NCBI GenBank assembly: GCA_023229615.1
Contig: JALNYX010000008.1
Location: forward strand, 1 to 15,015
Length of the DNA stretch: 15,015 bases
Direction: 5' to 3'
Source of the DNA: Candidatus Moraniibacteriota bacterium
GTDB lineage: Bacteria > Patescibacteriota > Minisyncoccia > Moranbacterales > UBA9337
Positions 6,327 through 13,031 of the stretch are shown in pieces. Every line of letters begins with the position of its first letter. Within the stretch, counting starts at the first letter, position 1. Below the pieces are notes generated by a model that did not search any database, was not told the origin of the DNA, and worked only from the letters and a program-made list of their open reading frames with translations. The position numbers and the translations under genes were made by a program.

Positions 6327-6354
6327 TTGCAGAAATGGTTATTTAGTGTAGTAT
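6327..6354 (+). promoter_or_regulatory. Weak promoter ahead of the pseudouridine synthase
   Basis: TTGCAG (6327-6332), a 16-base spacer and TAGTAT (6349-6354) precede the ATG at 6363 by only eight bases, so the transcript would be leaderless or nearly so. Both boxes deviate from consensus. Confidence 0.35.
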
Positions 6355-6362
6355 CTATATAT

Positions 6363-7100
6363 ATGGATAAAAATAACAATGCAGAAAAAAGCGAGTATCC
6401 GATGAGGATAAACAAATATTTGGCGCAAAAAGGAATCTGTTCCCGGCGGGAGGCAGACGTCTTGGTGGCGCGCTCGTTGGTAAAAATCAATGGCAGAAAC
6501 GCTAAGGTTGGAGACAAGATTTCCGAAGGCGATCAGGTGGATGTGAGTAAGAAAGTTAAAAATTTCAAGAAATTGCAATATTTTGTCTTTAACAAGCCTA
6601 TAGGGATTGTAACAGTGAGTCCTGCTGAAGGAGAAAAAAGCGTGGCAGATATTGCGGATTTTCCAGAAGGAGTTTTCACGGTTGGGCGACTCGACAAGGA
6701 TTCACACGGACTCATTGTGGCGACTAATGACGGGAGGATTACAGATAAGTTGCTTAATCCGAAATATGATCACGAAAAAGAATATCGAGTGCGTGTGGAC
6801 AAAAAACTGAAGGACCGTTTTTTCCGTATTGTTTGTGGGGGAATGGATTTGGAGGGCGGAGAAATTACCAAACCGTGTAAGGCTCGGAAAATAGATGATT
6901 ATACTTTTAGTATTGTTCTTTCTGAGGGAAAACGCCATCAGATCAGGAGAATGTGCAGTGCGCTGGATTATCGCGTGTTGGATTTGAAAAGAGTGCGAGT
7001 GATGAGTATTAAATTGGGCGCTTTGCACGCAGGAGAAAAGAGGGAGCTTGTTGGAGAAGAATTGGCGGAATTTTTACAGAAATTGAAGTTTGTAAAATAG
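6363..7100 (+). CDS. RsuA/RluB/RluE/RluF-family rRNA pseudouridine synthase
   Basis: The enzyme isomerises a specific uridine in ribosomal RNA to pseudouridine. An S4 RNA-binding domain is at the N-terminus (about residues 14-60, from MRINKYLAQKG). The catalytic domain follows, with the signature GRLDKDSHGL. Its Asp111 is the expected nucleophile. Further blocks typical of the family are FNKPIGIVT, KEYRVRV and EGKRHQIRRM. I chose ATG 6363 over an upstream in-frame TTG (6327), because the latter would lie inside the probable promoter. ATG 6402 would start directly at the S4 domain and is also possible. The length (245 residues) fits RluB or RsuA; the exact rRNA target cannot be assigned. Confidence 0.92.
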   Translation: MDKNNNAEKSEYPMRINKYLAQKGICSRREADVLVARSLVKINGRNAKVGDKISEGDQVDVSKKVKNFKKLQYFVFNKPIGIVTVSPAEGEKSVADIADFPEGVFTVGRLDKDSHGLIVATNDGRITDKLLNPKYDHEKEYRVRVDKKLKDRFFRIVCGGMDLEGGEITKPCKARKIDDYTFSIVLSEGKRHQIRRMCSALDYRVLDLKRVRVMSIKLGALHAGEKRELVGEELAEFLQKLKFVK

Positions 7101-7128
7101 ATATAAATAATTTATTCAAAACAAAAAT

Positions 7129-7335
7129 ATGGAACAAGATATTTTGGAAAAATTCAAACAGCAAGATGAGAAGTTGGAGCAGATTTTTATTTCCGTGGAA
7201 AAAACACGTAAGTATTTTCTTTGGACGATGATAATTTCTATTGGAGCGGTAGTTTTGCCTTTGATTGGATTAGTTGCGATTATCCCGTGGTTTTTGAGCA
7301 CGATGAGTTCAGCATATTCCGGGTTGGGGTTGTAA
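7129..7335 (+). CDS. Small membrane protein of unknown function
   Basis: This is a 68-residue protein with a charged, amphipathic N-terminal helix (about 1-28, EQDILEKFKQQDEKLEQIF) and a long hydrophobic region (about 29-58) enough for one or two membrane helices, with a proline break (VLPLIGL). No named family is recognised. Such short helix-plus-anchor proteins are common in Patescibacteria. It lies 28 bases after the pseudouridine synthase and has no Shine-Dalgarno sequence. Its TAA stop falls inside the first unit of a heptamer repeat array. Confidence 0.7.
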   Translation: MEQDILEKFKQQDEKLEQIFISVEKTRKYFLWTMIISIGAVVLPLIGLVAIIPWFLSTMSSAYSGLGL

Positions 7336-7370
7336 GACAGACGTAAGACGTAAGACATAAGACGCAAGAC
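7332..7370 (+). repeat. Heptamer repeat array 1 (RTAAGAC units)
   Basis: Five units of (G/A)(T/C)AAGAC are present at 7332-7338, 7343-7349, 7350-7356, 7357-7363 and 7364-7370, with a partial AGAC at 7339-7342. The array begins at the stop codon of the preceding gene and ends five bases before a TATAAT box. Confidence 0.9.
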
Positions 7371-7375
7371 TAGGG

Positions 7376-7381
7376 TATAAT
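7376..7381 (+). promoter_or_regulatory. TATAAT box upstream of the glycosyltransferase
   Basis: A perfect -10 hexamer lies just after the heptamer array. AAGACA within the array (7352-7357, four of six bases) is 18 bases upstream and could serve as the -35. The expected start near 7388 leaves a leader of about 30 bases before ATG 7418. That leader ends in two TTAGTAA direct repeats. Confidence 0.5.
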
Positions 7382-7417
7382 TATTATTCGTAAATTTGTA
7401 TATTAGTAATTAGTAAT

Positions 7418-8536
7418 ATGAAAATTGCGATTCAGGCGGCGGATTTGGATAATAAACGGATAGACGGGACAAGGGTTTATCTTTTGAATTTGCTTAAATA
7501 TTTTGGGAAATTGGGGTTTGGCGATGATTTTGATATTTATCATCGTCGGGAGTTTAATCCGGAATTGGTTCCGGAAAATTTTTCCAATTACAAGATAAAA
7601 AAGGTTTTCTCTCCTTGTCTTTGGACACAAACCGGATTCGCTGGATCTCTTTGGCGGGATAATCCGGATGTTTTGTGGATGCCGATGCATAATATTCCCT
7701 TGGTTCGAAAATCTGGACTGAAAACGGTAGTAACAATTCATGATTTGGCTTTCAAGATTTTTCCGGAAAGTTTCCCAAAAAAGGATTTGAGGCAGATTAA
7801 TTTTTTGACGGATATGGCAGTTGGAAATGCTGATAAATTAATTGCGATTTCTCATTCAACAAAAAGGGATATTTTGAAATTTTATCCTCATTTTAATGAG
7901 AAAAAAATAAAAGTGGTTCATCATGGTTTTGACGGAAAATTATTTCAAAACGAAATTTCTGAAAATAAAAAAAAGGAAATATTGAAAACTCACAATTTAC
8001 AATCCAAAGATTATTTATTGTATGTCGGTGCTATTCAGCCTCGTAAGAATTTGGAGACTTTGATTTGCGCATTTGAAAAATATAAAAATAAAACGAATAG
8101 CAGTATTAAGTTGGTTTTGGCAGGAAGCAAGGCGTGGATGTGGGAGGGTGTGATTGAGAAAGTGGAGAAAAGCCCTTTCCGAGAGGATATTGTTTTGACC
8201 GGGAGAGTTGATTTTTCCAGCTTGGCGGTGCTGTTTCGCAATGCCGGCATTTTTGTTTTTCCTTCTTTGTATGAAGGATTTGGAATTCCCATTTTGGAAG
8301 CGATGGCCTCGAAAGTTCCCGTGATTACTGCGGATAATTCCAGTTTGCGTGAGGCAGGAGGGGACGCGGCGGAATATTTCAATGCTTTAAATTGCGATGA
8401 ATTGACGGCTAAAATCGAAAAAGTTCTTGGCGATGGCGATTTGCGAAAGATTATGATTGAAAAAGGATTGAAGCAAGCGGGAAATTTTTCTTGGGAAAAA
8501 TGCGCGAAGGAAACTTTGGATTGGTTGAAATGTTGA
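7418..8536 (+). CDS. Family-4 glycosyltransferase (GT-B fold)
   Basis: Such enzymes transfer a sugar from a nucleotide sugar onto a lipid-linked or polysaccharide acceptor at the cytoplasmic face of the membrane. The 372-residue protein has the two-domain layout. The N-terminal half contains TVVTIHDLAFKIFPE and IAISHSTKRDI. The C-terminal half opens with LLYVGAIQPRKNLE and contains the donor-site motif SLYEGFGIPILEAMA, with the two glutamates spaced as in the GT4 family. The ending FSWEKCAKETLDWL is also typical. Donor and acceptor cannot be read from sequence. It stands near other polysaccharide genes and converges with the minus-strand run. Confidence 0.9.
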   Translation: MKIAIQAADLDNKRIDGTRVYLLNLLKYFGKLGFGDDFDIYHRREFNPELVPENFSNYKIKKVFSPCLWTQTGFAGSLWRDNPDVLWMPMHNIPLVRKSGLKTVVTIHDLAFKIFPESFPKKDLRQINFLTDMAVGNADKLIAISHSTKRDILKFYPHFNEKKIKVVHHGFDGKLFQNEISENKKKEILKTHNLQSKDYLLYVGAIQPRKNLETLICAFEKYKNKTNSSIKLVLAGSKAWMWEGVIEKVEKSPFREDIVLTGRVDFSSLAVLFRNAGIFVFPSLYEGFGIPILEAMASKVPVITADNSSLREAGGDAAEYFNALNCDELTAKIEKVLGDGDLRKIMIEKGLKQAGNFSWEKCAKETLDWLKC

Positions 8537-8579
8537 ATTTGTTAGCGCCACAACTTGCGTATCCAGATAATTTTCGTAT

Positions 8580-8612
8580 GGTTTTCCGAAAAAAACATTT
8601 TTCCAGAAAACC
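8580..8612. terminator. Bidirectional terminator between convergent genes
   Basis: GGTTTTC (8580-8586) pairs with GAAAACC (8606-8612), and GAAAAA (8588-8593) pairs with TTTTTC (8598-8603) around loop AACA. The A and T tracts lie in the stem, so either strand ends in a T-rich arm. Position between a plus gene ending at 8536 and a minus gene ending at 8643 supports the call. Confidence 0.55.
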
Positions 8613-8642
8613 GGGAGTCTTGTCATTTAATTATGCAGGTTT

Positions 8643-9041
8643 TTATATATCTTGGGTAAACTCTTTTTTGGCATAGAAAATGATGGTCAGAGAAATTACT
8701 GTCGTGAGTGCGATTTCCCAAATGGAAAATCCAAAAAGAGAAAGGATGATTATTGTTGTCGCAAAAACCAGAAGCATCCAAAAATGAGCGCTTTTTTTTG
8801 CGGTAATATTTTTTTCGGCAGGCATATCAATTTTAGATTTTTTTGCCAAATGCGCGGATAATACCAGTGTGCCGGACAGTATCAATGTGAGAGTGATCAT
8901 ACTCAATCGATTTGAAACGATTCCTGGCAAAATTGCTTCTGCCAGTAAAATTGCTCCATAGGCAAGCATAAAAAGAACCAGAAAATCCCCGGAAAGTTTT
9001 GACAGTAATACGATTAAATTTTTATCAGAAAATATTTTCAT
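8643..9041 (-). CDS. Four-helix membrane protein of unknown function
   Basis: The 132-residue protein has hydrophobic segments at about 10-35, 43-62, 85-103 and 105-123, and a short basic tail. Between helices 2 and 3 is a charged loop (LAKKSKIDMPAEKNITAKKS). No family motif is recognised. Its ATG shares one base with the stop of the upstream gene (TAATG), so translation is probably coupled. It is the last gene of the minus-strand run and ends before the shared terminator hairpin. Confidence 0.8.
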   Translation of the reverse strand: MKIFSDKNLIVLLSKLSGDFLVLFMLAYGAILLAEAILPGIVSNRLSMITLTLILSGTLVLSAHLAKKSKIDMPAEKNITAKKSAHFWMLLVFATTIIILSLFGFSIWEIALTTVISLTIIFYAKKEFTQDI

Positions 9042-10000
9042 TATTTTTTAGAATATTTGAGGATTATTCTGCTTTTGATTAATGACAGAGAGGAGCGGAT
9101 GTTTTTCCAAGTAATGTCCCTTTCGAATTCTATTTGAATGTCGTTTATATATTGGACTTGGGATGATTTTGTTTCGGCAGAAAATTCATAATTTTTTCCC
9201 GGATATTCCATCAAGGAAGAGGCATTAATTGGGCAACTATAGGAAATGAAGAAGAAGCCGGTTTTTTTAAGAGAACATATTTGATAATCGGATAGTGATT
9301 TTTCAGAAACAGAAATAATTGATTTGTCTTTTGTGTAGGATGCGATTAATTCTTGTGATCCTTTTATTTCTCTTTTTTCTCCATTGGAAATATAAAAATA
9401 TTTATTCGTATCTATGGTGCGAAAAATCGTTCCATCGGGATGCGGAGAGCGGATATTGAGCAGTTTTCCTTTTTCATATTGAGACAGTGTTTCTTCATCA
9501 AGCGGAAAAACTTTATTCCAGTCGTATCCCAGCGATTCAAATGTAATCGGATTGTCAAGCGGAAATTTTTGATTTCCCGCCAGGACATACACCGCTTCCG
9601 GAGATGAGATTAATTTTCCATCTTCCGTATTAAATCCTGATTGCTCCAGTGGAACGGTAATGTCCTCCCCTTGAGGATAAAAGAACGCCTGATATGATTT
9701 GCGTACGGAAATTTTTCCCGACGGATCAAAATTCGCGTCGTTATTTTTAAGAAAAATTCTGGAGGAAATTCTGGAAAAATCATCAATTGTCGTGGCGTAT
9801 AGTAGTGGAAGATTGTTTTTTTGTGGCGTAGCAGAAAGATTATTTTGAATGCTTGCGGGGTTTGAATAAAGGTAAAGGAATTTATTGGAAGGCAGGAGGA
9901 TGCGGTATGACAAATACATTCCGGCAAGTAAAAAAGCAACCGCCAGAATTACTCTGGAAATCCAATATGCTTTTTGCCAATTTTTCGGTAATTCTTGCAT
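9041..10000 (-). CDS. Membrane-anchored extracellular protein with two repeat units
   Basis: The 319-residue protein has a short cytoplasmic N-terminus, one membrane helix (about 13-35) and a large, probably external, remainder. Two related units are visible. Unit 1 (about 129-181) has VYVLAGNQKFPLD, then FESLGYDW, then PLDEETLSQY. Unit 2 (about 188-243) has DGTIFRTIDTNKYFYISNGE, then KREIKG, then VSEKSLSDY. This pattern (DGT..., a ...VYVI..G.KRPI segment, F..LGY.W, V....L..Y) resembles repeats I associate with surface proteins of Parcubacteria; that is recollection, not a search. Enzyme motifs are absent. Co-transcription with a membrane glycosyltransferase suggests a role at the cell envelope. 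Confidence 0.8.
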   Translation of the reverse strand: MQELPKNWQKAYWISRVILAVAFLLAGMYLSYRILLPSNKFLYLYSNPASIQNNLSATPQKNNLPLLYATTIDDFSRISSRIFLKNNDANFDPSGKISVRKSYQAFFYPQGEDITVPLEQSGFNTEDGKLISSPEAVYVLAGNQKFPLDNPITFESLGYDWNKVFPLDEETLSQYEKGKLLNIRSPHPDGTIFRTIDTNKYFYISNGEKREIKGSQELIASYTKDKSIISVSEKSLSDYQICSLKKTGFFFISYSCPINASSLMEYPGKNYEFSAETKSSQVQYINDIQIEFERDITWKNIRSSLSLIKSRIILKYSKK

Positions 10001-10014
10001 ATAGACTTATAGTT

Positions 10015-10039
10015 AGAATAAAAAATTATATTTTATTCT
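10015..10039. other. AT-only hairpin between minus-strand genes
   Basis: AGAATAAAA (10015-10023) pairs with TTTTATTCT (10031-10039) around a seven-base loop. On the minus strand it lies between the end of the membrane glycosyltransferase (10064) and the next start (10000). It also contains a minus-strand TATAAT (10030-10025), so it may act as a weak terminator, a promoter element, or both. Confidence 0.35.
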
Positions 10040-10063
10040 GATTATTATAAAAATTGTTTAATA

Positions 10064-11860
10064 TTATTTCTCAATCTCAAATATTGCGCCGGAAACAGTT
10101 TTATATTTTTTACTTGCAAATTTCAATTCCAAATTCTTAGCATCTTCATTATTTTCCAATCTTTGCGTTTGCAGGGAATAATTTTTCCAAAAATGCATTC
10201 TTGGGTACAAAACGCTTTGCTTCCAAAAATCAATGCTTTTTTCCGGGACTATTAAATATATTCTATCAAATTTTTCCAAATTAAGCTTGTCGAAGTCTTG
10301 CGGATTGAAAAAGTAGACGGAATTTTTTCCGGAAATAAAATTCATTGGTCCGCTGAGCATCGCCCAACCATCTCCGCTTGCCAGGCGGTCAACCAGAATC
10401 AAATCATTAGAAGAAAAGTTTTGGCTGATTGTTTCGGTTTCCCCAAGCAAATTTTTGTTTTCAGAAAAATCAAGGTGCAGCGCGAAAGCGGGAATATTTC
10501 CGCAAAGGAGAACGAATGCAATTATTAGTGCAAGACTGCGGATGCCTTTTTTGGAATTTGCGCGGAGCTGGCCGAGAAAAATAACTGTGTAAAAAATGAA
10601 AGTTGGCAAAATGGAAAAAACAAAACGGCGGAGCATCCAAGGGTGGTCGGCGGAAATATTGGAATCAATAAGATAAATAAAAGAAGGAAAGACAACTAGC
10701 AGAGGAATGAGAATTGAATATTTTTTTTGTTTGATGAAATAAATAATTCCTGCAATTCCTGCGGTAAAAAATCCCAACAGTCCATAGAGCAGATATATTT
10801 TCAGTATATAAAGGGCGGGATAGATATATTTTTCCCAGGTACTTACGGATGTGTTGATGTCGATGATTCCATTTCCTGCCGAATTAAAAAGAGCTTTTCC
10901 AATTTCTTTGTAAAATCCCAGGCTGATGCCAAAGTTTATGACAAAAATAATAAATAAGAAAAAAACAGGCAAGATGAATAATTTGAAAATATTTTTTTTG
11001 AGATATTCGCGAGTTGGAAGAGAAAGAAGAATGGCTAAAAAAGAAAAAGCGAAAAAGATTATTCCCTCGATGCGAACGAAAATCAGAAGAGCGGAAGAAA
11101 GGAAAAATGACCAATAAGCCAATTTTTCATTTTTTTGCAGAAAAGAAATCAAGCTTAGAATTGAAAACCAGAGAAGTGCCAATGCCATATTTTCAGTAAG
11201 AGTGAATTTTGCGATCCAAGAGAAGGAAAAACTTGTCAAAAGAAGGAGTGTTCCGATGGCGGCGCATCGGCGCGGAACAAATATTCTCCAGAGTAAATAG
11301 AATGAAGTTAAAAAAAGAATAAAAAGAAGCGCATTGGCAATTGTCAATCCTGCCAGTCCGAATAGGGAAAAGAAAACTGCCAGCCAGCTGATGTAAGCCA
11401 GGGGAAATTGAGTGATGAGATTTCCTGAATCGGTGTAATAGAATCCGGGAAAATTGAGCGCCTTGCCTTGCCCGTAGATTTTGAAAAATTCTTGGCTGGC
11501 GGGGGTGGAAAATTCCAGCTGGTGGTTTTGCGCTAGGCGGATGGCAGCTTCACTAATTGATCCTTGATCACGTCCGGAAAAGATTGTGGGGACAGATGGA
11601 ACGGTAAAAAGCATTGAGGCAAGCAGGGATATTGCAATAATCGCAATCATTTCCCGCGAAAGGCGAAAGCGTTTTTTGAGGAGCAATCGCAAAAGAAAAG
11701 AGATGCCGAAAATGAGGTAAGCCTCAAAGAAATATTCATAAAAAAATCCGAATAGCGCCAAAAAAAATGCCATCCATCCCAATCCAAGCCAGAACAGAAA
11801 AAAACGGGAGAATATTTTACGGTCTGACAGTGGCGATGTGTTTTTATTATTATCTTCCAT
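10064..11860 (-). CDS. Multi-pass membrane protein, GT-C/PMT-like glycosyltransferase
   Basis: The 598-residue protein has about eleven to twelve hydrophobic helices in the first 430 residues and a soluble C-terminal part. GT-C enzymes (PMT, ArnT, family 39) move a sugar from a polyprenyl-phosphate carrier to an acceptor on the outer face of the membrane. Support comes from an acidic motif after the second or third helix (FSGRDQGSISEAAIRLAQ), where these enzymes hold their catalytic Asp. A following segment is rich in aromatic residues, and the overall size fits. ATG 11860 was chosen over a TTG nine codons upstream, because a promoter covers that TTG and would place the transcript start at the ATG. 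Specificity is unknown. Confidence 0.75.
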   Translation of the reverse strand: MEDNNKNTSPLSDRKIFSRFFLFWLGLGWMAFFLALFGFFYEYFFEAYLIFGISFLLRLLLKKRFRLSREMIAIIAISLLASMLFTVPSVPTIFSGRDQGSISEAAIRLAQNHQLEFSTPASQEFFKIYGQGKALNFPGFYYTDSGNLITQFPLAYISWLAVFFSLFGLAGLTIANALLFILFLTSFYLLWRIFVPRRCAAIGTLLLLTSFSFSWIAKFTLTENMALALLWFSILSLISFLQKNEKLAYWSFFLSSALLIFVRIEGIIFFAFSFLAILLSLPTREYLKKNIFKLFILPVFFLFIIFVINFGISLGFYKEIGKALFNSAGNGIIDINTSVSTWEKYIYPALYILKIYLLYGLLGFFTAGIAGIIYFIKQKKYSILIPLLVVFPSFIYLIDSNISADHPWMLRRFVFSILPTFIFYTVIFLGQLRANSKKGIRSLALIIAFVLLCGNIPAFALHLDFSENKNLLGETETISQNFSSNDLILVDRLASGDGWAMLSGPMNFISGKNSVYFFNPQDFDKLNLEKFDRIYLIVPEKSIDFWKQSVLYPRMHFWKNYSLQTQRLENNEDAKNLELKFASKKYKTVSGAIFEIEK

Positions 11861-11866
11861 AGATAA

Positions 11867-11895
11867 AATATATATTGTTTTGGGCAATAAGTAAA
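11867..11895 (-). promoter_or_regulatory. Minus-strand promoter for the surface-polysaccharide run
   Basis: On the minus strand, TTTACT (11895-11890), a 17-base spacer and TATATT (11872-11867) precede the ATG at 11860 by six bases. The transcript would be leaderless. It is divergent from, and close to, the promoter at 11927. Confidence 0.45.
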
Positions 11896-11926
11896 ACGAA
11901 AGGCGAATTCTTTGGATAAATTTTAC

Positions 11927-11955
11927 TTGACAGAAACGGAATTATTTGCTACAAT
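11927..11955 (+). promoter_or_regulatory. Near-consensus promoter for the Wzz-like gene
   Basis: A perfect TTGACA (11927-11932), a 17-base spacer and TACAAT (11950-11955, five of six) predict a start near 11962. The leader of about 23 bases is A-rich and has no Shine-Dalgarno sequence. Confidence 0.7.
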
Positions 11956-11984
11956 CTCACATTAATAATAAATAGAACAACGAT

Positions 11985-12641
11985 ATGTCTAATTGGGAAA
12001 GAAAAGCTCAAAATAAGCAAAAAATCGGAACATTTTTGTTGGCGGGGTTTTTGTTGGCGGCTTTGTCGTTTCTTTTTTTGGTAGTAAGTCAAAAAAGTTT
12101 CAAAGCTTCTACTGATTATTTGGTGGTGCCGACCGGTGGGGAGGATTCAAAAGATTTCTATTCCGTGTTTAAATCAGCTGAATATGTGAATAGGGTTTTG
12201 GGAGAAGTTGTGTATAGCGAGCTTTTCATTGATCAAGTTGTCAAAACCGGAGAGGTGAACTCTGAATTTCTTCCTTTTGATCGAAAGGAAAGATTGCAAG
12301 AGTGGGGGCAAATGGTAAAAGTAGGCGGGAAATTTCAATATGGAATCGTGAGTTTTGAAGTTTTTGCCAACAGCCAAAAAGAGGCTGTGCAAATTTCCAA
12401 CGCGATTGCAAAAGTAATGGAAACCGGTGGGAGCGTTTTGCAAGATAAGGCGGATTTGCATGTGCAAATTTTGACGGGACCGATTTGGGAAAAGAATCCG
12501 AGCGTCAAAGAAATAGTTGCTGTCGTGGTTGGAGGATTTTTGGTTGGCGTGATTTTAAGCGCGATGTGGGTGTATTATTTTGCAACAATGGGATTGTCAC
12601 GGGAAGAAAAGGAATATTTGGAAAGTTTGAATGAACTTTAG
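11985..12641 (+). CDS. Wzz-like polysaccharide chain-length/co-polymerase protein
   Basis: Proteins of this group sit in the membrane and set the length of exported polysaccharide chains or assist the polymerase. The 218-residue protein has the expected layout: a short basic N-terminus, helix 1 (about 14-36), an extracellular domain of about 145 residues, and helix 2 (about 181-203). Before helix 2 comes a proline-containing approach (GPIWEKNPSVKE). The start of the external domain (YLVVPTGG) also fits the family. No tyrosine-kinase domain is fused. The short external domain is closer to the Gram-positive CapA/YveK type than to enterobacterial Wzz. Its divergent partner is a membrane glycosyltransferase, and a family-4 glycosyltransferase lies nearby. 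Confidence 0.75.
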   Translation: MSNWERKAQNKQKIGTFLLAGFLLAALSFLFLVVSQKSFKASTDYLVVPTGGEDSKDFYSVFKSAEYVNRVLGEVVYSELFIDQVVKTGEVNSEFLPFDRKERLQEWGQMVKVGGKFQYGIVSFEVFANSQKEAVQISNAIAKVMETGGSVLQDKADLHVQILTGPIWEKNPSVKEIVAVVVGGFLVGVILSAMWVYYFATMGLSREEKEYLESLNEL

Positions 12642-12648
12642 GATAGAC

Positions 12649-12718
12649 GTAAGACATAAGACGTAAGACATAAGACATAAGACGTAAGACATAAGACGTA
12701 AAATGTAGGACGTAAGAC
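12649..12718 (+). repeat. Heptamer repeat array 2 (RTAAGAC units)
   Basis: Ten contiguous seven-base units run from 12649 to 12718: GTAAGAC and ATAAGAC in mixed order, with two degenerate copies (GTAAAAT, GTAGGAC). A partial TAGAC precedes them. Decayed units (ATAAAAC twice at 12723-12736) continue towards a TATAAT box. The unit is the same as in the array at 7332-7370. Confidence 0.92.
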
Positions 12719-12742
12719 AGATATAAAACATAAAACAATAGA

Positions 12743-12748
12743 TATAAT
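12743..12748 (+). promoter_or_regulatory. TATAAT box after heptamer array 2
   Basis: A perfect -10 hexamer follows the array. No convincing -35 is seen at the usual distance. A start near 12755 would place a long hairpin exactly at the 5' end of the transcript. Confidence 0.4.
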
Positions 12749-12755
12749 TCTTGGT

Positions 12756-12889
12756 GGAAGTGGTGAGTTGTTTGGAAATTGGGTATGTTTTTTCAAAACA
12801 TATTCTTCCAAAGCTCACTCTTCCGCTTGGAAGTTCCAAGTGTTGGATATATTTTTTTGCACATTAACTCACGGTCGTGAGAAAATGTG
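12756..12889 (+). ncRNA. Candidate hairpin-rich small RNA or structured leader
   Basis: An extended imperfect hairpin spans 12756-12824: GGAAG/CTTCC (12756-12760/12820-12824), GTGAG/CTCAC (12763-12767/12814-12818), TTTGGAA/TTCCAAA (12771-12777/12806-12812) and TATGTTTT/AAAACATA (12784-12791/12795-12802), about 25 base pairs. A second small hairpin is CTTGGA/TCCAAG (12826-12831/12835-12840). After a seven-T run (12852-12858) comes a third: CACATT/AATGTG around CTCACG/CGTGAG (12860-12889). No long open frame is convincing here. It may be an independent small RNA ending in the T run, or part of a long leader. Confidence 0.4.
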
Positions 12890-12906
12890 TGATAAAGTAA
12901 GTTGCC

Positions 12907-12935
12907 TTGACAATTTAATAGGTAATCAATATAAA
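12907..12935 (+). promoter_or_regulatory. Near-consensus promoter for the lipoprotein-LysM operon
   Basis: A perfect TTGACA (12907-12912), a 17-base spacer and TATAAA (12930-12935, five of six) predict a start near 12942. The leader to the lipoprotein start is about 90 bases. Confidence 0.65.
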
Positions 12936-12963
12936 CATTACCATATTTCGTAATATGGTAATG
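12936..12963. promoter_or_regulatory. 28-base inverted repeat at the transcription start (operator or 5' hairpin)
   Basis: CATTACCATATT (12936-12947), a TCGT loop and AATATGGTAATG (12952-12963) form a perfect 12-bp inverted repeat. It begins directly after the -10 box, so it covers the expected start site. It fits an operator for a dimeric repressor; alternatively it forms a hairpin at the 5' end of the mRNA. A shorter inverted repeat, GGGAAATTAATTCCC, lies downstream near 12976-12990. Confidence 0.6.
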
Positions 12964-13020
12964 ATGAGATATGTATGGGAAATTAATTCCCGATATTTCA
13001 AATCAAAAACTTCTGCACTG

Positions 13021-13026
13021 GGAGGT
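13021..13026 (+). promoter_or_regulatory. Strong Shine-Dalgarno sequence deciding the lipoprotein start
   Basis: GGAGGT (13021-13026) is five bases before ATG 13032 and only two before an in-frame GTG at 13029. The spacing favours the ATG. Most other genes in the window have no such site. Confidence 0.8.
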
Positions 13027-13031
13027 GCGTG

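Noticed and set aside
8491..8676. Plus-strand 61-residue frame after the glycosyltransferase
   Set aside because: It begins inside the glycosyltransferase in another frame and crosses the shared terminator hairpin; no initiation signal.
12649..12718. CRISPR array
   Set aside because: Units are seven bases and contiguous with no spacers; no cas genes are in the window.
12505..12839. Minus-strand frames with repeated SYVLRLM-like peptide
   Set aside because: The peptide is only the translation of the heptamer array; seven-base units read in three frames give such text without selection for protein.
12768..12953. Plus-strand 61-residue frame in the gene-free region
   Set aside because: It runs through several hairpins and a promoter, has no Shine-Dalgarno or promoter suited to it, and the peptide has no protein-like pattern.
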